In this document: one piece after another, positions 17,579 through 26,690 of the stretch
How positions within the stretch are numbered: the first letter of the stretch is position 1
How the letters are laid out: each line of letters opens with the position of its first letter
NCBI RefSeq assembly: GCF_900112985.1
Contig: NZ_FONS01000016.1
Span: 1 to 64,000 of the forward strand
Length of the DNA stretch: 64,000 nucleotides
Direction: 5' to 3'
Source of the DNA: Pedobacter antarcticus
GTDB lineage: Bacteria; Bacteroidota; Bacteroidia; Sphingobacteriales; Sphingobacteriaceae
Made by a program: the position numbers and the translations under genes
The notes under the pieces: generated by a model
Databases searched by the model: none
Told to the model about the DNA's origin: nothing
The model's input: the letters and a program-made list of their open reading frames with translations, nothing else

Positions 17579-20464
17579 TTATATAGCTGCGTCTTCTTCC
17601 ATGTAACTTTCAATCGGAGGACATGCACAAACTAGTGATCTGTCTCCGAAGGAGTCATTTACACGGCCTACCGACGGCCAGAATTTATGTGCTGCTACAT
17701 AAGGAAGCGGGAACGCTGCAACCTGTCTGCTGTATCCATGTGACCATTCGTCACCTGTTACTACTGCAGCCGTATGCGGTGCGTTTTTCAGTGGGTTATC
17801 TATACGGTCCAGCTGTCCTTGCTCAATAGCACTGATTTCACTTCTGATCGCAATCAGTGCATCACAGAAACGGTCAAGCTCATGTTTCGGCTCACTTTCA
17901 GTTGGTTCAACCATTAAAGTTCCAGCTACCGGGAATGAAACCGTTGGTGCGTGGAAACCATAATCCATAAGTCTTTTTGCGATATCAACCACTTCAATAC
18001 CGTAATTTTTAAACTCGCGGCAATCCAGAATCATTTCGTGACCACAGCGGCCATTACTTCCAGAATACAGGACAGGATAGTGCTGTTCTAAACGTGCTTT
18101 AATATAATTTGCATTCAAAATAGCATAACGGGTAGCTTCTTTCAGGCCTTCTCCTCCCATCATTGCGATATAAGCATGTGAGATGATCAAAATAGATGCT
18201 GAACCCCATGGAGCAGATGACACAGCAGGGATTGATTTTCCTTTGTTAATATCAACTACAGCATGTCCCGGAAGATATTTAACCAGGTGTGCTGCCACGC
18301 CAATCGGACCCATACCAGGACCACCACCACCGTGCGGAATACAGAAAGTTTTGTGCAGGTTCAAGTGGCATACATCGGCGCCGATATTCGCAGGGCTGGT
18401 TAATCCAACCTGTGCATTCATATTCGCACCGTCCATATAAACCTGACCTCCATTTGCATGAATAACTTCGCAGATCTCTACGATACTTTCCTCAAATACA
18501 CCGTGTGTAGAAGGGTAAGTAACCATGAAGCAGGAAAGATTATCTTTATGTTGTTCTGCTTTAGCCTTTAGGTCTTCTACATCGATATTACCCTGAGCGT
18601 CACATTTAACAATTACGATCTTCATACCGGCCATAGCTGCAGATGCAGGATTTGTACCATGGGCAGAAGAAGGTATCAGAGCAATATTACGCTGGAAATC
18701 ACCACGGTCCTGATGATAAGCACGAATGACCATTAAACCTGCATATTCTCCCTGAGCGCCTGAATTAGGTTGCAAGCTCATTGCAGCAAATCCTGTGATT
18801 TCACTTAACCATCTGTCAAGTTCATTGAAAACACTGTAATAACCAGCTACCTGATCTGCGGGAGCGAATGGATGAATCTTAGAGAATTCTGCCCAGGTAA
18901 CCGGAATCATCTCCGTAGTGGCATTCAGTTTCATTGTACAGGAACCCAATGCAATCATCGAGTGGCATAATGAAAGATCTTTTGCTTCCAGAGACTTGAT
19001 GTAACGCAACATTTCATGTTCTGAATGATGCGAGTTAAATACCGGGTGAGTCAGGTATGCTGACTGACGCTGAAGTGCAGCAGGAATAACTGTTTCAATA
19101 TGTTCTTCGGAAGCTAATTCTACACTGTCTGCAGCGATGCCTTTTACTTTCGAAAATATTTTGTTCAGTAATTTAATGTCTTCCAGTGATGTTGTTTCAT
19201 CCAGGGAGATATAAGCTACTGTGCCTTTATAATATAAATTGATCTCGTTGTCGATACATTCTTTATGAATAGAGTCTTTCAGGTCACCCAGTTCAACCTG
19301 GATAGTATCAAAGTATACTTTATTCAATTGTGAATAACCGATTTGCGTTAAAGAATCTGATAATGCTACTGCCAGACCATGAGTTCTTTCTGCAATTAGC
19401 TTTAATCCTTTCGGGCCATGATATACCGCATAGAAACCAGCCATTATTGCCAGTAAAGCCTGAGCTGTACATATATTTGATGTCGCTTTATCTCTGCGGA
19501 TATGCTGTTCGCGGGTTTGTAAAGCCATACGCAATGCATAATTATTTGCACTGTCAATAGTTACACCGATAATCCTTCCCGGAATAGAGCGTTTATATTC
19601 TTCCTTTGTTGCGAAAAATGCGGCATGAGGCCCACCGAAACCGATAGATACACCAAATCTTTGTGTTGTACCAACTACGATATCCGCTCCCCATTCTCCC
19701 GGAGGAGTCAGTAAGGTTAAACTCAGTAAGTCTGCTATTACAGTTAATTTTACCTGAGCATCATGAGCCTGAGTGGCAAAAGCAGTATAATCAAATACTT
19801 CACCATTTCCTGCAGGATACTGTACTATTGCACCAAAGTAGTCTGCTGTTGGGGTAAACGTTCTATGGTCACCGGTAACCAGTTCGATTCCAAACGGGTT
19901 CGCACGGGTTTTAAGAATGTCCATTGTTTGCGGGAAGATGAGTTCAGACACAAAGAATTTTCTTGCATCCTGATTTTTACGCAGACTAAACTGCATAAAC
20001 ATAGCTTCCGCAGCTGCTGTTCCTTCATCCAAAAGCGACGCATTCGCAATTTCCATTCCTGTTAGGTCAATGACCATAGTCTGGAAATTCAATAATGCTT
20101 GCAGACGTCCTTGAGCTACCTCCGCCTGGTAGGGTGTGTACTGCGTATACCATCCTGGGTTTTCCATTACATTTCTCAGAATTACTCCCGGGGTAATGGT
20201 ATCATAATAACCTTGTCCGATATAAGATTTGAAAACCTTATTCAATGAAGCGGCTTGTTTGAGACTGGACAGATAATCTTTTTCAGATTTGGCTGCTGGC
20301 AGATTTAAAGGTTTTTTTAATCTGATTTTTGCCGGAACTGTTTGATCAATCAGTTCATCTACAGAACCCAGACCAAGGGTACTTAACATGGCGTCAGTAT
20401 CTGCCAGGTCAGGGGCAATATGACGGTCTTTGAAGTCTTCTTTGTAATGAATGTTTAAGCTCAT
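17579..20464 (-). CDS. gcvP: Glycine dehydrogenase (decarboxylating), glycine cleavage system P protein
   Basis: About 961 residues: the PLP-dependent P protein that decarboxylates glycine and passes the aminomethyl group to H protein. The PLP-lysine segment is [18 protein letters not shown]. The two halves of the fused (alpha-beta) form are both present, as usual for this phylum. The Met at 20464 ([15 protein letters not shown]) is chosen over the one four codons upstream (20476), because a -7 box at 20494-20487 would place the transcript start at about 20480. The T and H proteins are not in this window. A terminator follows. Confidence 0.95.
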   Translation of the reverse strand: MSLNIHYKEDFKDRHIAPDLADTDAMLSTLGLGSVDELIDQTVPAKIRLKKPLNLPAAKSEKDYLSSLKQAASLNKVFKSYIGQGYYDTITPGVILRNVMENPGWYTQYTPYQAEVAQGRLQALLNFQTMVIDLTGMEIANASLLDEGTAAAEAMFMQFSLRKNQDARKFFVSELIFPQTMDILKTRANPFGIELVTGDHRTFTPTADYFGAIVQYPAGNGEVFDYTAFATQAHDAQVKLTVIADLLSLTLLTPPGEWGADIVVGTTQRFGVSIGFGGPHAAFFATKEEYKRSIPGRIIGVTIDSANNYALRMALQTREQHIRRDKATSNICTAQALLAIMAGFYAVYHGPKGLKLIAERTHGLAVALSDSLTQIGYSQLNKVYFDTIQVELGDLKDSIHKECIDNEINLYYKGTVAYISLDETTSLEDIKLLNKIFSKVKGIAADSVELASEEHIETVIPAALQRQSAYLTHPVFNSHHSEHEMLRYIKSLEAKDLSLCHSMIALGSCTMKLNATTEMIPVTWAEFSKIHPFAPADQVAGYYSVFNELDRWLSEITGFAAMSLQPNSGAQGEYAGLMVIRAYHQDRGDFQRNIALIPSSAHGTNPASAAMAGMKIVIVKCDAQGNIDVEDLKAKAEQHKDNLSCFMVTYPSTHGVFEESIVEICEVIHANGGQVYMDGANMNAQVGLTSPANIGADVCHLNLHKTFCIPHGGGGPGMGPIGVAAHLVKYLPGHAVVDINKGKSIPAVSSAPWGSASILIISHAYIAMMGGEGLKEATRYAILNANYIKARLEQHYPVLYSGSNGRCGHEMILDCREFKNYGIEVVDIAKRLMDYGFHAPTVSFPVAGTLMVEPTESEPKHELDRFCDALIAIRSEISAIEQGQLDRIDNPLKNAPHTAAVVTGDEWSHGYSRQVAAFPLPYVAAHKFWPSVGRVNDSFGDRSLVCACPPIESYMEEDAAI

Positions 20465-20486
20465 GGGGTGTAGCAATAAATTTGCG

Positions 20487-20494
20487 CAAAGGTA
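20487..20494 (-). promoter_or_regulatory. -7 box (TACCTTTG) of gcvP
   Basis: Read on the minus strand, TACCTTTG fits TANNTTTG and lies 22 bases ahead of the preferred gcvP start. No clear -33 TTTG was found at the usual distance. Confidence 0.45.
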
Positions 20495-20536
20495 CTAATT
20501 TTCATAGCTTTTTACTAATGGATAAGCCGCTTTGGT

Positions 20537-21256
20537 TTATACAGATAATTGTCTGGTGTACAATTGAATTGTGTTTTCCAGTCCAAGGTATATGGCATCA
20601 CTAATCAGGGCATGACCGATGGAAACTTCCAGCAGGTTTGGTATGCTGGATGCGAAATACTTTAAATTTTCCAGATCCAGGTCGTGGCCGGCATTAATAC
20701 CCAAGCCTAATTTATTGGCTGTATGCGCTGCCTGAATATAAGGAGCGATTGCTTTAACTTTGTCGCCTTTATAACCAGCTGCATAAGCTTCCGTATATAA
20801 TTCAATACGGTCTGTCCCGGTTTGCTGTGCTGCTTCGATCATGTCCCTTACCGGGTCTACGAAAATGGAGACGCGTATGCCAGCTCCCTGAAAAAGGCTA
20901 ACCATCTCTTTAAGATAAGTCTGATGCGTTACAGTGTCCCAACCATGATTAGAGGTTATTTGTCCCTCCGAATCTGGTACCAGTGTAACTTGTGCAGGAG
21001 CATTAGCCAGAACCAGATCTATAAATTTCTGCTCTCTGCAATTACCCTCTATATTTAGTTCTGTTGATATAACTGATTTTAAGTCAAATACATCCTGGTA
21101 ACGGATATGTCTTTCATCTGGTCTTGGATGTACGGTGATTCCTTCTGCTCCAAATCTCTCACAATCCAGGGCAACCTTAATCAGGTCTGGATTATTTCCT
21201 CCTCTGCTATTACGTAAGGTGGCTATTTTATTGATGTTAACGGATAGTTTTGCCAT
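20537..21256 (-). CDS. pdxJ: Pyridoxine 5'-phosphate synthase
   Basis: A 239-residue TIM-barrel enzyme that condenses 1-deoxyxylulose 5-phosphate with 3-amino-2-oxopropyl phosphate to give pyridoxine 5'-phosphate. Family marks: [20 protein letters not shown] at the start, [19 protein letters not shown] and LGINAGHDL. The start is taken at the ATG on 21256-21254 ([10 protein letters not shown]). The open frame continues 76 codons upstream, but that part reads through an inverted repeat and has no family match. A TATCTTTG box ends three bases before this ATG. The neighbouring gcvP also uses PLP, though they are probably separate units. Confidence 0.95.
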   Translation of the reverse strand: MAKLSVNINKIATLRNSRGGNNPDLIKVALDCERFGAEGITVHPRPDERHIRYQDVFDLKSVISTELNIEGNCREQKFIDLVLANAPAQVTLVPDSEGQITSNHGWDTVTHQTYLKEMVSLFQGAGIRVSIFVDPVRDMIEAAQQTGTDRIELYTEAYAAGYKGDKVKAIAPYIQAAHTANKLGLGINAGHDLDLENLKYFASSIPNLLEVSIGHALISDAIYLGLENTIQLYTRQLSV

Positions 21257-21259
21257 AGA

Positions 21260-21267
21260 CAAAGATA
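21260..21267 (-). promoter_or_regulatory. -7 box (TATCTTTG) immediately before pdxJ
   Basis: On the minus strand TATCTTTG fits TANNTTTG and ends three bases before the pdxJ ATG, which would give a leaderless or nearly leaderless transcript. No -33 match was seen. Confidence 0.4.
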
Positions 21268-21384
21268 ATTCATAATTCAGGAATGGGTATAATATTATTG
21301 TAAACAGGTGAAATTTGTAATTATCGCTATACGATAGGCTATGTTTCGTCATTGTCTCGAATCTTGTTCTATTTACCTCCAGTG

Positions 21385-21470
21385 TTCCTTCGTACTTCCT
21401 ACAATTCCGATTGAAGGAAGTACGAAGGAAGTCCGAAGAAACAACGAACGAAGTGTGAAGGAAATGTTGA
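21385..21470. repeat. 16-bp perfect inverted repeat plus 11-bp phased GAAGGAAG repeats
   Basis: TTCCTTCGTACTTCCT (21385-21400) is exactly complementary to AGGAAGTACGAAGGAA (21415-21430) across a 14-base spacer. From 21413 the motif GAAGGAAGTNC recurs at an 11-base step for about five units (GAAGGAAGTAC, GAAGGAAGTCC, GAAGAAACAAC, GAACGAAGTGT, GAAGGAAATGT). It lies between pdxJ and ahcY, upstream of pdxJ, and has no run of T that would make it a terminator. Confidence 0.8.
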
Positions 21471-21555
21471 CGAAACCAGCACAAGACTCTATTAACCTTT
21501 GGTTAATTTAACGGGGGCAATATAGGCGGGTCGTGTAAAGGCAAAACTGTTATAT

Positions 21556-21592
21556 AAAAAAAAGGACGCAGCGAGAGCTGCGTCCTTTTATA
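21556..21592 (-). terminator. Intrinsic terminator of ahcY
   Basis: GGACGCAGC and GCTGCGTCC form a nine-base stem closed by a GAGA tetraloop, flanked by A-run and T-run. It is 24 bases past the ahcY stop. Confidence 0.88.
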
Positions 21593-21615
21593 GACTAAAT
21601 CTTTTTCTGAGCAGA

Positions 21616-22932
21616 TTAGTATCTGTATGCTTCAGCTTTAAACGGGCCGTCAACAGTGACACCGATATAATCGGCCTGGTGCTGATCAAGAACATCCAGC
21701 TCCACACCGATTTTAGCCAGGTGCAGACGGGCAACTTTTTCATCCAGGCTTTTTGGAAGAACATAAACTTTGTTCTCATATTTACCAGGGTTCATCCATA
21801 ACTCCAGTTGTGCCAGAGTTTGGTTAGTGAATGATGCTGACATTACAAAGCTTGGATGACCTGTTGCACAACCTAAGTTAACCAGGCGGCCTTCAGCCAG
21901 TAAAATTACATCTTTACCATCTATGGTATATTTATCTACCTGTGGTTTGATTTCTACTTTTGTATCACCATAGTTCGTGTTTAACCAGGCTACGTCAATT
22001 TCATTATCAAAGTGACCGATGTTACAAACGATAGTTTTGTCTTTCATGGTTTTGAAGTGTTCGGCACGAACGATATCACAGTTACCTGTTGTGGTTACAA
22101 CGATATCTGCTTCTTTTACCGCGTTAGCGAATTTCTTAACTTCATAACCTTCCATTGCCGCTTGTAAGGCACAGATAGGGTCAATTTCAGAAACGATAAC
22201 CCTTACACCTTGTGAGCTTAAAGATTCTGCAGAACCTTTACCTACGTCACCATAACCCGCAACAACAGCAACTTTACCAGCTAACATTACATCTGTGGCA
22301 CGACGGATCGCATCAACCAGTGACTCGCGGCAACCATATTTGTTGTCGAATTTAGATTTGGTTACCGAATCATTTACATTGATTGCAGGTAAATGAAGTG
22401 TACCATTTTTCATACGTTCATAAAGACGGTGAACACCAGTGGTAGTCTCTTCAGATAAACCTTTAATTGCAGCGATCAGTTCAGGGAAGCGATCGAATAC
22501 CATATTAGTTAAGTCACCACCGTCATCAAGAATCATATTCAATGGCTGACGCTCCGGACCGAAATGTAAAGTTTGTTCAATACACCAGTCAAATTCTTCT
22601 TCGTTCAGACCTTTCCAGGCATATACCTGGATACCTGCTGCTGCTATTGCTGCTGCGGCATGATCTTGTGTAGAAAAGATATTGCAGGATGACCAGGTTA
22701 CTTCGGCACCTAGTTCTACCAATGTTTCAATTAGCACTGCAGTCTGGATAGTCATGTGCAAACATCCGGCGATGCGTGCGCCTTTTAAAGGTTTGGATGG
22801 GCCAAATTCTTGACGTAAGGACATTAAGCCGGGCATTTCTGCTTCTGCTAGTCCAATTTCTTTACGGCCCCATTCTGCCAGTGAAATATCCTTTACTTTA
22901 TATGGGATATAAGTGGTCTCTACTGATGACAT
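21616..22932 (-). CDS. ahcY: Adenosylhomocysteinase
   Basis: A 438-residue NAD-dependent enzyme that hydrolyses S-adenosylhomocysteine to adenosine and homocysteine, clearing the product of methyl transfer. Family segments: [32 protein letters not shown], the NAD-binding [13 protein letters not shown], and the C-terminal [14 protein letters not shown] then [10 protein letters not shown] ending. The length fits the family. It is transcribed alone, with a terminator downstream. Confidence 0.97.
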   Translation of the reverse strand: MSSVETTYIPYKVKDISLAEWGRKEIGLAEAEMPGLMSLRQEFGPSKPLKGARIAGCLHMTIQTAVLIETLVELGAEVTWSSCNIFSTQDHAAAAIAAAGIQVYAWKGLNEEEFDWCIEQTLHFGPERQPLNMILDDGGDLTNMVFDRFPELIAAIKGLSEETTTGVHRLYERMKNGTLHLPAINVNDSVTKSKFDNKYGCRESLVDAIRRATDVMLAGKVAVVAGYGDVGKGSAESLSSQGVRVIVSEIDPICALQAAMEGYEVKKFANAVKEADIVVTTTGNCDIVRAEHFKTMKDKTIVCNIGHFDNEIDVAWLNTNYGDTKVEIKPQVDKYTIDGKDVILLAEGRLVNLGCATGHPSFVMSASFTNQTLAQLELWMNPGKYENKVYVLPKSLDEKVARLHLAKIGVELDVLDQHQADYIGVTVDGPFKAEAYRY

Positions 22933-23103
22933 ATTGTTTTGTTTTAAATTGTTGATTATTAGATGTTTTAAATTAAATAAGAGTTGTGGTGCTTACTATT
23001 TCCCATCTTTAACAAAAACGATCTCTTTTATTTTTCAAAATTACACAATAGTTCAGCCAATTTCAAAAGGACGGAAAGAGGTTACATTAGGTTGAGAAAC
23101 ATT

Positions 23104-23670
23104 ATGAAGTTAACCAAACCATCTATTGCAGCTATGGCTGTTATTTTATACTTTATCATAAGTTGCAACGAAACAGGTAATTTACAGGATACCAAACAGG
23201 AGAAATTAAAAAACAGCTATGCGAAAGACATAGTGAATACTTTTATTAAACAGTATATTAAATCAGATACAATCCGCATGTCTATGTCCTCAAACTTACC
23301 AATGTGGGGTCAATGTGCTAAGGAGACAAAAGATAAGTATAATCTTGACATTGATTTCGTAGACACATCTACATATCCGGACACTGTACTGTGGGATTCA
23401 AAAATAGTTCCACATGCGAAGCTTCTTACTATGAAAGAAGAAAAAGTTATATCGGGAGAGGATTCATACACTCACATTCAGGCAATTGATGATGAGAAAG
23501 ATGCTTTTTATCGTTTTGGGCGGCCTGTTTTCTCTAAAGACATGAAATACGCTGCCATAGCAATATCGTTTTATTGTGGCATGCAATGCGGTAATGGTGC
23601 TATTTTTATTTACGAGCATACGAATAACGGCTGGGTTTTAAAAGAAGAAAGGTGCAACTATATCTCGTAG
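23104..23670 (+). CDS. Lipoprotein of unknown function
   Basis: A 188-residue protein with a lipoprotein signal (MKLTKPSIAAMAVILYFIIS then Cys). The ATG at 23104 is used because the signal begins there; the open frame starts earlier, at 22984, without plausible coding character. No family is recognised. The mature part is hydrophilic with four further cysteines: one in MWGQCAKE, two in FYCGMQCGNG and one in EERCNYIS. The tail, with GAIFIYEHTNNGWVLKEE, could be an edge of a small beta-sheet domain. It stands alone between ahcY and a bacilliredoxin gene and has its own terminator. Confidence 0.7.
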   Translation: MKLTKPSIAAMAVILYFIISCNETGNLQDTKQEKLKNSYAKDIVNTFIKQYIKSDTIRMSMSSNLPMWGQCAKETKDKYNLDIDFVDTSTYPDTVLWDSKIVPHAKLLTMKEEKVISGEDSYTHIQAIDDEKDAFYRFGRPVFSKDMKYAAIAISFYCGMQCGNGAIFIYEHTNNGWVLKEERCNYIS

Positions 23671-23690
23671 TAAAATAGTTCAGGAGGCTC

Positions 23691-23730
23691 AAAAAAGCTA
23701 TTCTTCTGCAAAGGAGAATAGCTTTTTTTT
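23691..23730 (+). terminator. Intrinsic terminator after the unknown lipoprotein
   Basis: AAAAAAGCTATTCT pairs with the GAATAGCTTTTTT arm around TCTGCAAAGG, and Ts follow. Confidence 0.85.
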
Positions 23731-23791
23731 TACCTGGAGATAAAACCAAAGTAATTTAAAGGTAAAAAACCCCGGGGGCAGGAATGAATGT

Positions 23792-23822
23792 TTTGATGCT
23801 ATCAGGCAGGGGCTTACATTTG
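23792..23822 (+). promoter_or_regulatory. Bacteroidota housekeeping promoter of the bacilliredoxin gene
   Basis: TTTG at 23792-23795, a 19-base spacer and TACATTTG at 23815-23822 match the phylum consensus closely. The start codon is 35 bases downstream. Confidence 0.75.
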
Positions 23823-23856
23823 TATAAAAGAATACTCAAATTAAAGCTTAATATAT

Positions 23857-24267
23857 ATGTATCCAGAATATTTAGTAGAACCAATGCGTGCGGAATTAAC
23901 GACTGCTGGTTTTGAAGAAATGAAAACTGCCGAAGATGTGGACAACGCCATTTCTGGAGCAGGAACAGTGTTTGTAGTGGTAAACTCTGTATGTGGTTGT
24001 GCGGCAGCAAATGCACGTCCTGCAGCCAGACTTGCAGCAGCAAATGAAAAACACCCGGATAAAATGATCACTGTTTTCGCTGGTATGGAAAAAGATGCAG
24101 TTGATCGTGCAAGAAGTTATATGATGCCTTTCCCGCCTTCTTCGCCAGCAATGGCTTTGTTTAAAGATGGTAAATTGGTTCATATGATCGAGCGTCATCA
24201 GATCGAAGGCCGTAATGCACAATTGATCGCCGATAACTTAATCGGAGCTTTTGATGAGCATTGCTAA
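23857..24267 (+). CDS. BrxA/BrxB-family bacilliredoxin
   Basis: A 136-residue thioredoxin-fold protein of the YphP/BrxA/BrxB family. In Firmicutes these remove bacillithiol from S-bacillithiolated proteins. The active site is Cys46-Gly-Cys48 in NSVCGCAAANARPAA, the family's unusual CGC motif. The C-terminus ends in Cys136. The protein begins MYPEYLVEPMRAEL, as the family does, supporting the start. It implies that this organism makes bacillithiol or a related thiol, which other Bacteroidota are reported to do; no bacillithiol biosynthesis gene is in the window. It is monocistronic with a strong promoter and terminator. Confidence 0.92.
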   Translation: MYPEYLVEPMRAELTTAGFEEMKTAEDVDNAISGAGTVFVVVNSVCGCAAANARPAARLAAANEKHPDKMITVFAGMEKDAVDRARSYMMPFPPSSPAMALFKDGKLVHMIERHQIEGRNAQLIADNLIGAFDEHC

Positions 24268-24301
24268 TCAAAAGCAGGCATACTGATTAGTTAACTAGTA
24301 T

Positions 24302-24340
24302 AAAAAAGGCGGCTCATTTTGATGAGCCGCCTTTCCTTTT
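24302..24340 (+). terminator. Intrinsic terminator after the bacilliredoxin gene
   Basis: GGCGGCTCAT and ATGAGCCGCC form a perfect ten-base stem around TTTG. A preceding A-run and following T-rich stretch complete it. Confidence 0.88.
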
Positions 24341-24387
24341 ATAATGTGAATGCTTTTATACTGTGAATGTTTTTATACTGTGAATCA
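24337..24387. repeat. Three tandem 17-bp repeats at the 3' end of cdaA
   Basis: TTTTATAATGTGAATGC, TTTTATACTGTGAATGT and TTTTATACTGTGAATCA follow one another without gaps. The last unit includes the cdaA stop codon (24385-24387, TGA on the minus strand), so the copies probably arose by slippage at the end of the gene. Confidence 0.85.
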
Positions 24388-25185
24388 GAAATCTTTATTC
24401 AACAGCTTTTCCAACTCACCAAAAGATACGTTCATTCGTACGCGTCCCTGTTTAGCATAGGCGATTTCACCGGTCTCTTCAGAAACAATAACCGCTACAG
24501 CATCTGTACTTTCAGAGATCCCGATCCCGGCACGGTGCCTCAGACCGAATTGTGGTGGGAGCTTGTCGTTATCTGTTAGCGGGAGGATGCAGCTTGCATT
24601 CTTTATTTTGTTCTCAGAAATTACAACGGCACCATCATGAAGCGGGCTGTTCTTTTGAAAAATACTTTCCAGCAGCCGTTTAGATATCTTGGAGTCAATC
24701 ACCTCACAGCTATTTGCGAACAGCTGATCATCGTAGTATTTAACAAAAACAATAAGGGCACCTGTTCTTGTCTTTTTCATGCTCTTGCAGGCATCAATAA
24801 TGGGTTTAATCCGTACCAGATTGTCGCTTTCGGTATCTTTGCTTCCAAACAGATATCCCCACCAGGCTTTATTCTTCTGAAGAAATGTGTTTTTTCCGAT
24901 CATCAGCAGGAATCTTCTGATCTCCGGCTGAAAGATTACGATGAGCGCAATGATACCTACGCTCATAAATTTATTGATAATCGTAGATAACAGCCGCATG
25001 TTCAATGCATCGACAACAAACCACAGAATAAGTATTATAAACATACCCAGCAGCAAGTTTACCGCAAGGGTGTTCTTAATCAGATTATAGGTGTAATATA
25101 TCAGGAAAGCAACGAAAAGTACGTCGACAATATCCGTTACTGTGATCGTTAAAAAATCAAAGTCAAAGCCTTTCATAGCAGACAA
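24385..25185 (-). CDS. cdaA: Diadenylate cyclase CdaA
   Basis: A 266-residue membrane-bound c-di-AMP synthase. Three N-terminal transmembrane helices lie at about 15-35, 42-61 and 72-92 (ending IVIFQPEIRRFL). The DAC catalytic domain follows, with SPLHDGAVVIS (DGA motif) and LRHRAGIGISES (RHR motif). It makes c-di-AMP from two ATP, a signal tied to osmotic and cell-wall control. It follows folP by 20 bases on the same strand, an arrangement common in Bacteroidota. The usual CdaR partner is not adjacent. Confidence 0.95.
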   Translation of the reverse strand: MSAMKGFDFDFLTITVTDIVDVLFVAFLIYYTYNLIKNTLAVNLLLGMFIILILWFVVDALNMRLLSTIINKFMSVGIIALIVIFQPEIRRFLLMIGKNTFLQKNKAWWGYLFGSKDTESDNLVRIKPIIDACKSMKKTRTGALIVFVKYYDDQLFANSCEVIDSKISKRLLESIFQKNSPLHDGAVVISENKIKNASCILPLTDNDKLPPQFGLRHRAGIGISESTDAVAVIVSEETGEIAYAKQGRVRMNVSFGELEKLLNKDF

Positions 25186-25205
25186 GTTAGGTATTTTGGA
25201 TTAAA

Positions 25206-26075
25206 TTATGAGGCCTGCATTTTGCCGACCAGCTGGATACATTCCATTGCAGCACGTACATCATGTACCCTTAAAATTGAGGTCCCTTTTAATAATGCGA
25301 TAGTATTTATTACCGTTGTGCCGTTAAGCGCTTCTTCTGCCTGTGTCCCCAGTAATTTATAAATCATAGATTTACGGGAAATGCCGGTTAATACCGGAAG
25401 TCCAAAAATATCCAGGTTGTGCATATAATTCAATAACTGATAATTATGATCCAGGGTTTTTGCGAATCCGAAACCAGGGTCAAGAATGATGTCCTGTACA
25501 CCCAGTGCCTGCAATTCACTTATTTTCTGTGCAAAGTATCCGATTACGTCAAGTCCTACGTGCGCATATTCAGGTGCATTTTGCATATCCTGAGGGGTGC
25601 CCTTCATATGCATTAAAATATAGGGTACACCAAGTCCGGCAACTGTACTGAACATTTCTTTATCTAATGTCCCACCCGAAATGTCGTTAATCAGATGAGC
25701 ACCTGCATGGATACTTTCAGCCGCAACCTTACTCCGGAATGTATCAATTGATAATCTTGCATGGGGAAACTCCCTGACGATCGCCTCAATGACAGGAATA
25801 ATCCGCTTTAATTCTTCATCTGTACTGACATCAGCTGCTCCTGGTCTGGAAGAATATGCGCCCAGATCAATGAACCGGGCTCCTTCCAGCAGGCAGATTT
25901 CTACTCTTTTTAGCGCCGCATCCACGTTGCCGATTCTGCTTTCACCAAAAAATGAATCCGGCGTGAGGTTAAGGATTCCCATAACGCATGGAGTGCTCAG
26001 ATCAAAGAGCTCACCTTTGATGTTTAGTGTTATTTTTCGGTTTAAAAACGTATCTTTAGCCATCATTTTGAACAA
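25206..26075 (-). CDS. folP: Dihydropteroate synthase
   Basis: A TIM-barrel enzyme of folate synthesis joining p-aminobenzoate to the pterin diphosphate, and the target of sulfonamides. Motifs: MGILNLTPDSFFGESR, RFIDLGAYSSRPGA, LSIDTF, LINDISGG, ILDPGFGFAKTLDHN and TGISRKSMI. The listed start gives 289 residues. A TATTTTTG box at 26080-26073 overlaps that first ATG, so the Mets at 26066 or 26063 (MAKDTFLNRK) may be the real start. It heads a folP-cdaA unit and diverges from the DUF1599 gene. Confidence 0.95.
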   Translation of the reverse strand: MFKMMAKDTFLNRKITLNIKGELFDLSTPCVMGILNLTPDSFFGESRIGNVDAALKRVEICLLEGARFIDLGAYSSRPGAADVSTDEELKRIIPVIEAIVREFPHARLSIDTFRSKVAAESIHAGAHLINDISGGTLDKEMFSTVAGLGVPYILMHMKGTPQDMQNAPEYAHVGLDVIGYFAQKISELQALGVQDIILDPGFGFAKTLDHNYQLLNYMHNLDIFGLPVLTGISRKSMIYKLLGTQAEEALNGTTVINTIALLKGTSILRVHDVRAAMECIQLVGKMQAS

Positions 26076-26080
26076 AAATA
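26073..26080 (-). promoter_or_regulatory. -7 box (TATTTTTG) at the folP start
   Basis: On the minus strand TATTTTTG fits TANNTTTG. It overlaps the first possible ATG and ends six bases before the next one, which argues for the shorter folP start. Confidence 0.4.
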
Positions 26081-26119
26081 CAGTATTTAAATAGCTTTAA
26101 ACTAAATATTTTAATTGTT

Positions 26120-26662
26120 TTGGCCATCAACACCTCACAAGAATTCGACGCCGTAATCGCGGTATGCAGATCGCTTTTTTTACAGAAAACAAAAGACTAC
26201 GGAACCGCCTGGCGGATACTGCGTGTGTCCTCACTTACTGATCAGTTATTTATCAAAGCTCAGCGCATTCGTACGCTCGAAGAGAAAAAGGTATCCAAAG
26301 TAGGCGAAGGAATTATTCCTGAATATATCGGCATTGTCAATTACTGTGTAATTGCTATGATACAATCAGATATGACCGCGGCCGATTCTTATGAACTGGA
26401 CCCCGCAGATGTTGCTGCAAGATATGATCAGAAAATACAGCAGACGAAAGACCTGATGTTCGCGAAAAACCATGATTATGGAGAAGCCTGGCGCGATATG
26501 CGCATCAGCTCACTGACAGATTTAATCCTGATGAAGATACTTCGTGTAAAGCAGATTGAAGATAATCTGGGCGAAACATTGGTGTCCGAAGGTGTAAATG
26601 CAAATTACCAGGACATGCTGAACTATGCTGTTTTTGCGTTAATTAAAATGGATGTAAAATAG
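26120..26662 (+). CDS. DUF1599-domain protein with two tandem copies of the domain
   Basis: A 180-residue cytoplasmic protein made of two copies of the DUF1599 domain (the Nmad1 group, nucleotide-modification-associated). Copy 1 (about 8-85) has TKDYGTAWRILRVSSLTDQL, and copy 2 (about 98-178) has NHDYGEAWRDMRISSLTDLI. Each is followed by a matching K-x-x-R-x-x-x-x-E-E/D helix. The biochemical role is not established. The start is TTG (TTGGCCATC), since no in-frame ATG precedes the first repeat. The BT_3928-like gene follows 28 bases later, an order I recall from other Bacteroidota, so the two are probably cotranscribed. Confidence 0.88.
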   Translation: MAINTSQEFDAVIAVCRSLFLQKTKDYGTAWRILRVSSLTDQLFIKAQRIRTLEEKKVSKVGEGIIPEYIGIVNYCVIAMIQSDMTAADSYELDPADVAARYDQKIQQTKDLMFAKNHDYGEAWRDMRISSLTDLILMKILRVKQIEDNLGETLVSEGVNANYQDMLNYAVFALIKMDVK

Positions 26663-26690
26663 AACCGGCTCTTCCGGTAAATAACTTATT

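Noticed and set aside
21257-21484. N-terminal extension of pdxJ by 76 codons
   Set aside because: The extension reads through an inverted repeat and short repeats, has no family match, and a -7 box lies directly before the family start at 21256.
23756-24222. Minus-strand frames antisense to the bacilliredoxin gene
   Set aside because: They mirror the coding strand of a clear family member and show no domain of their own.
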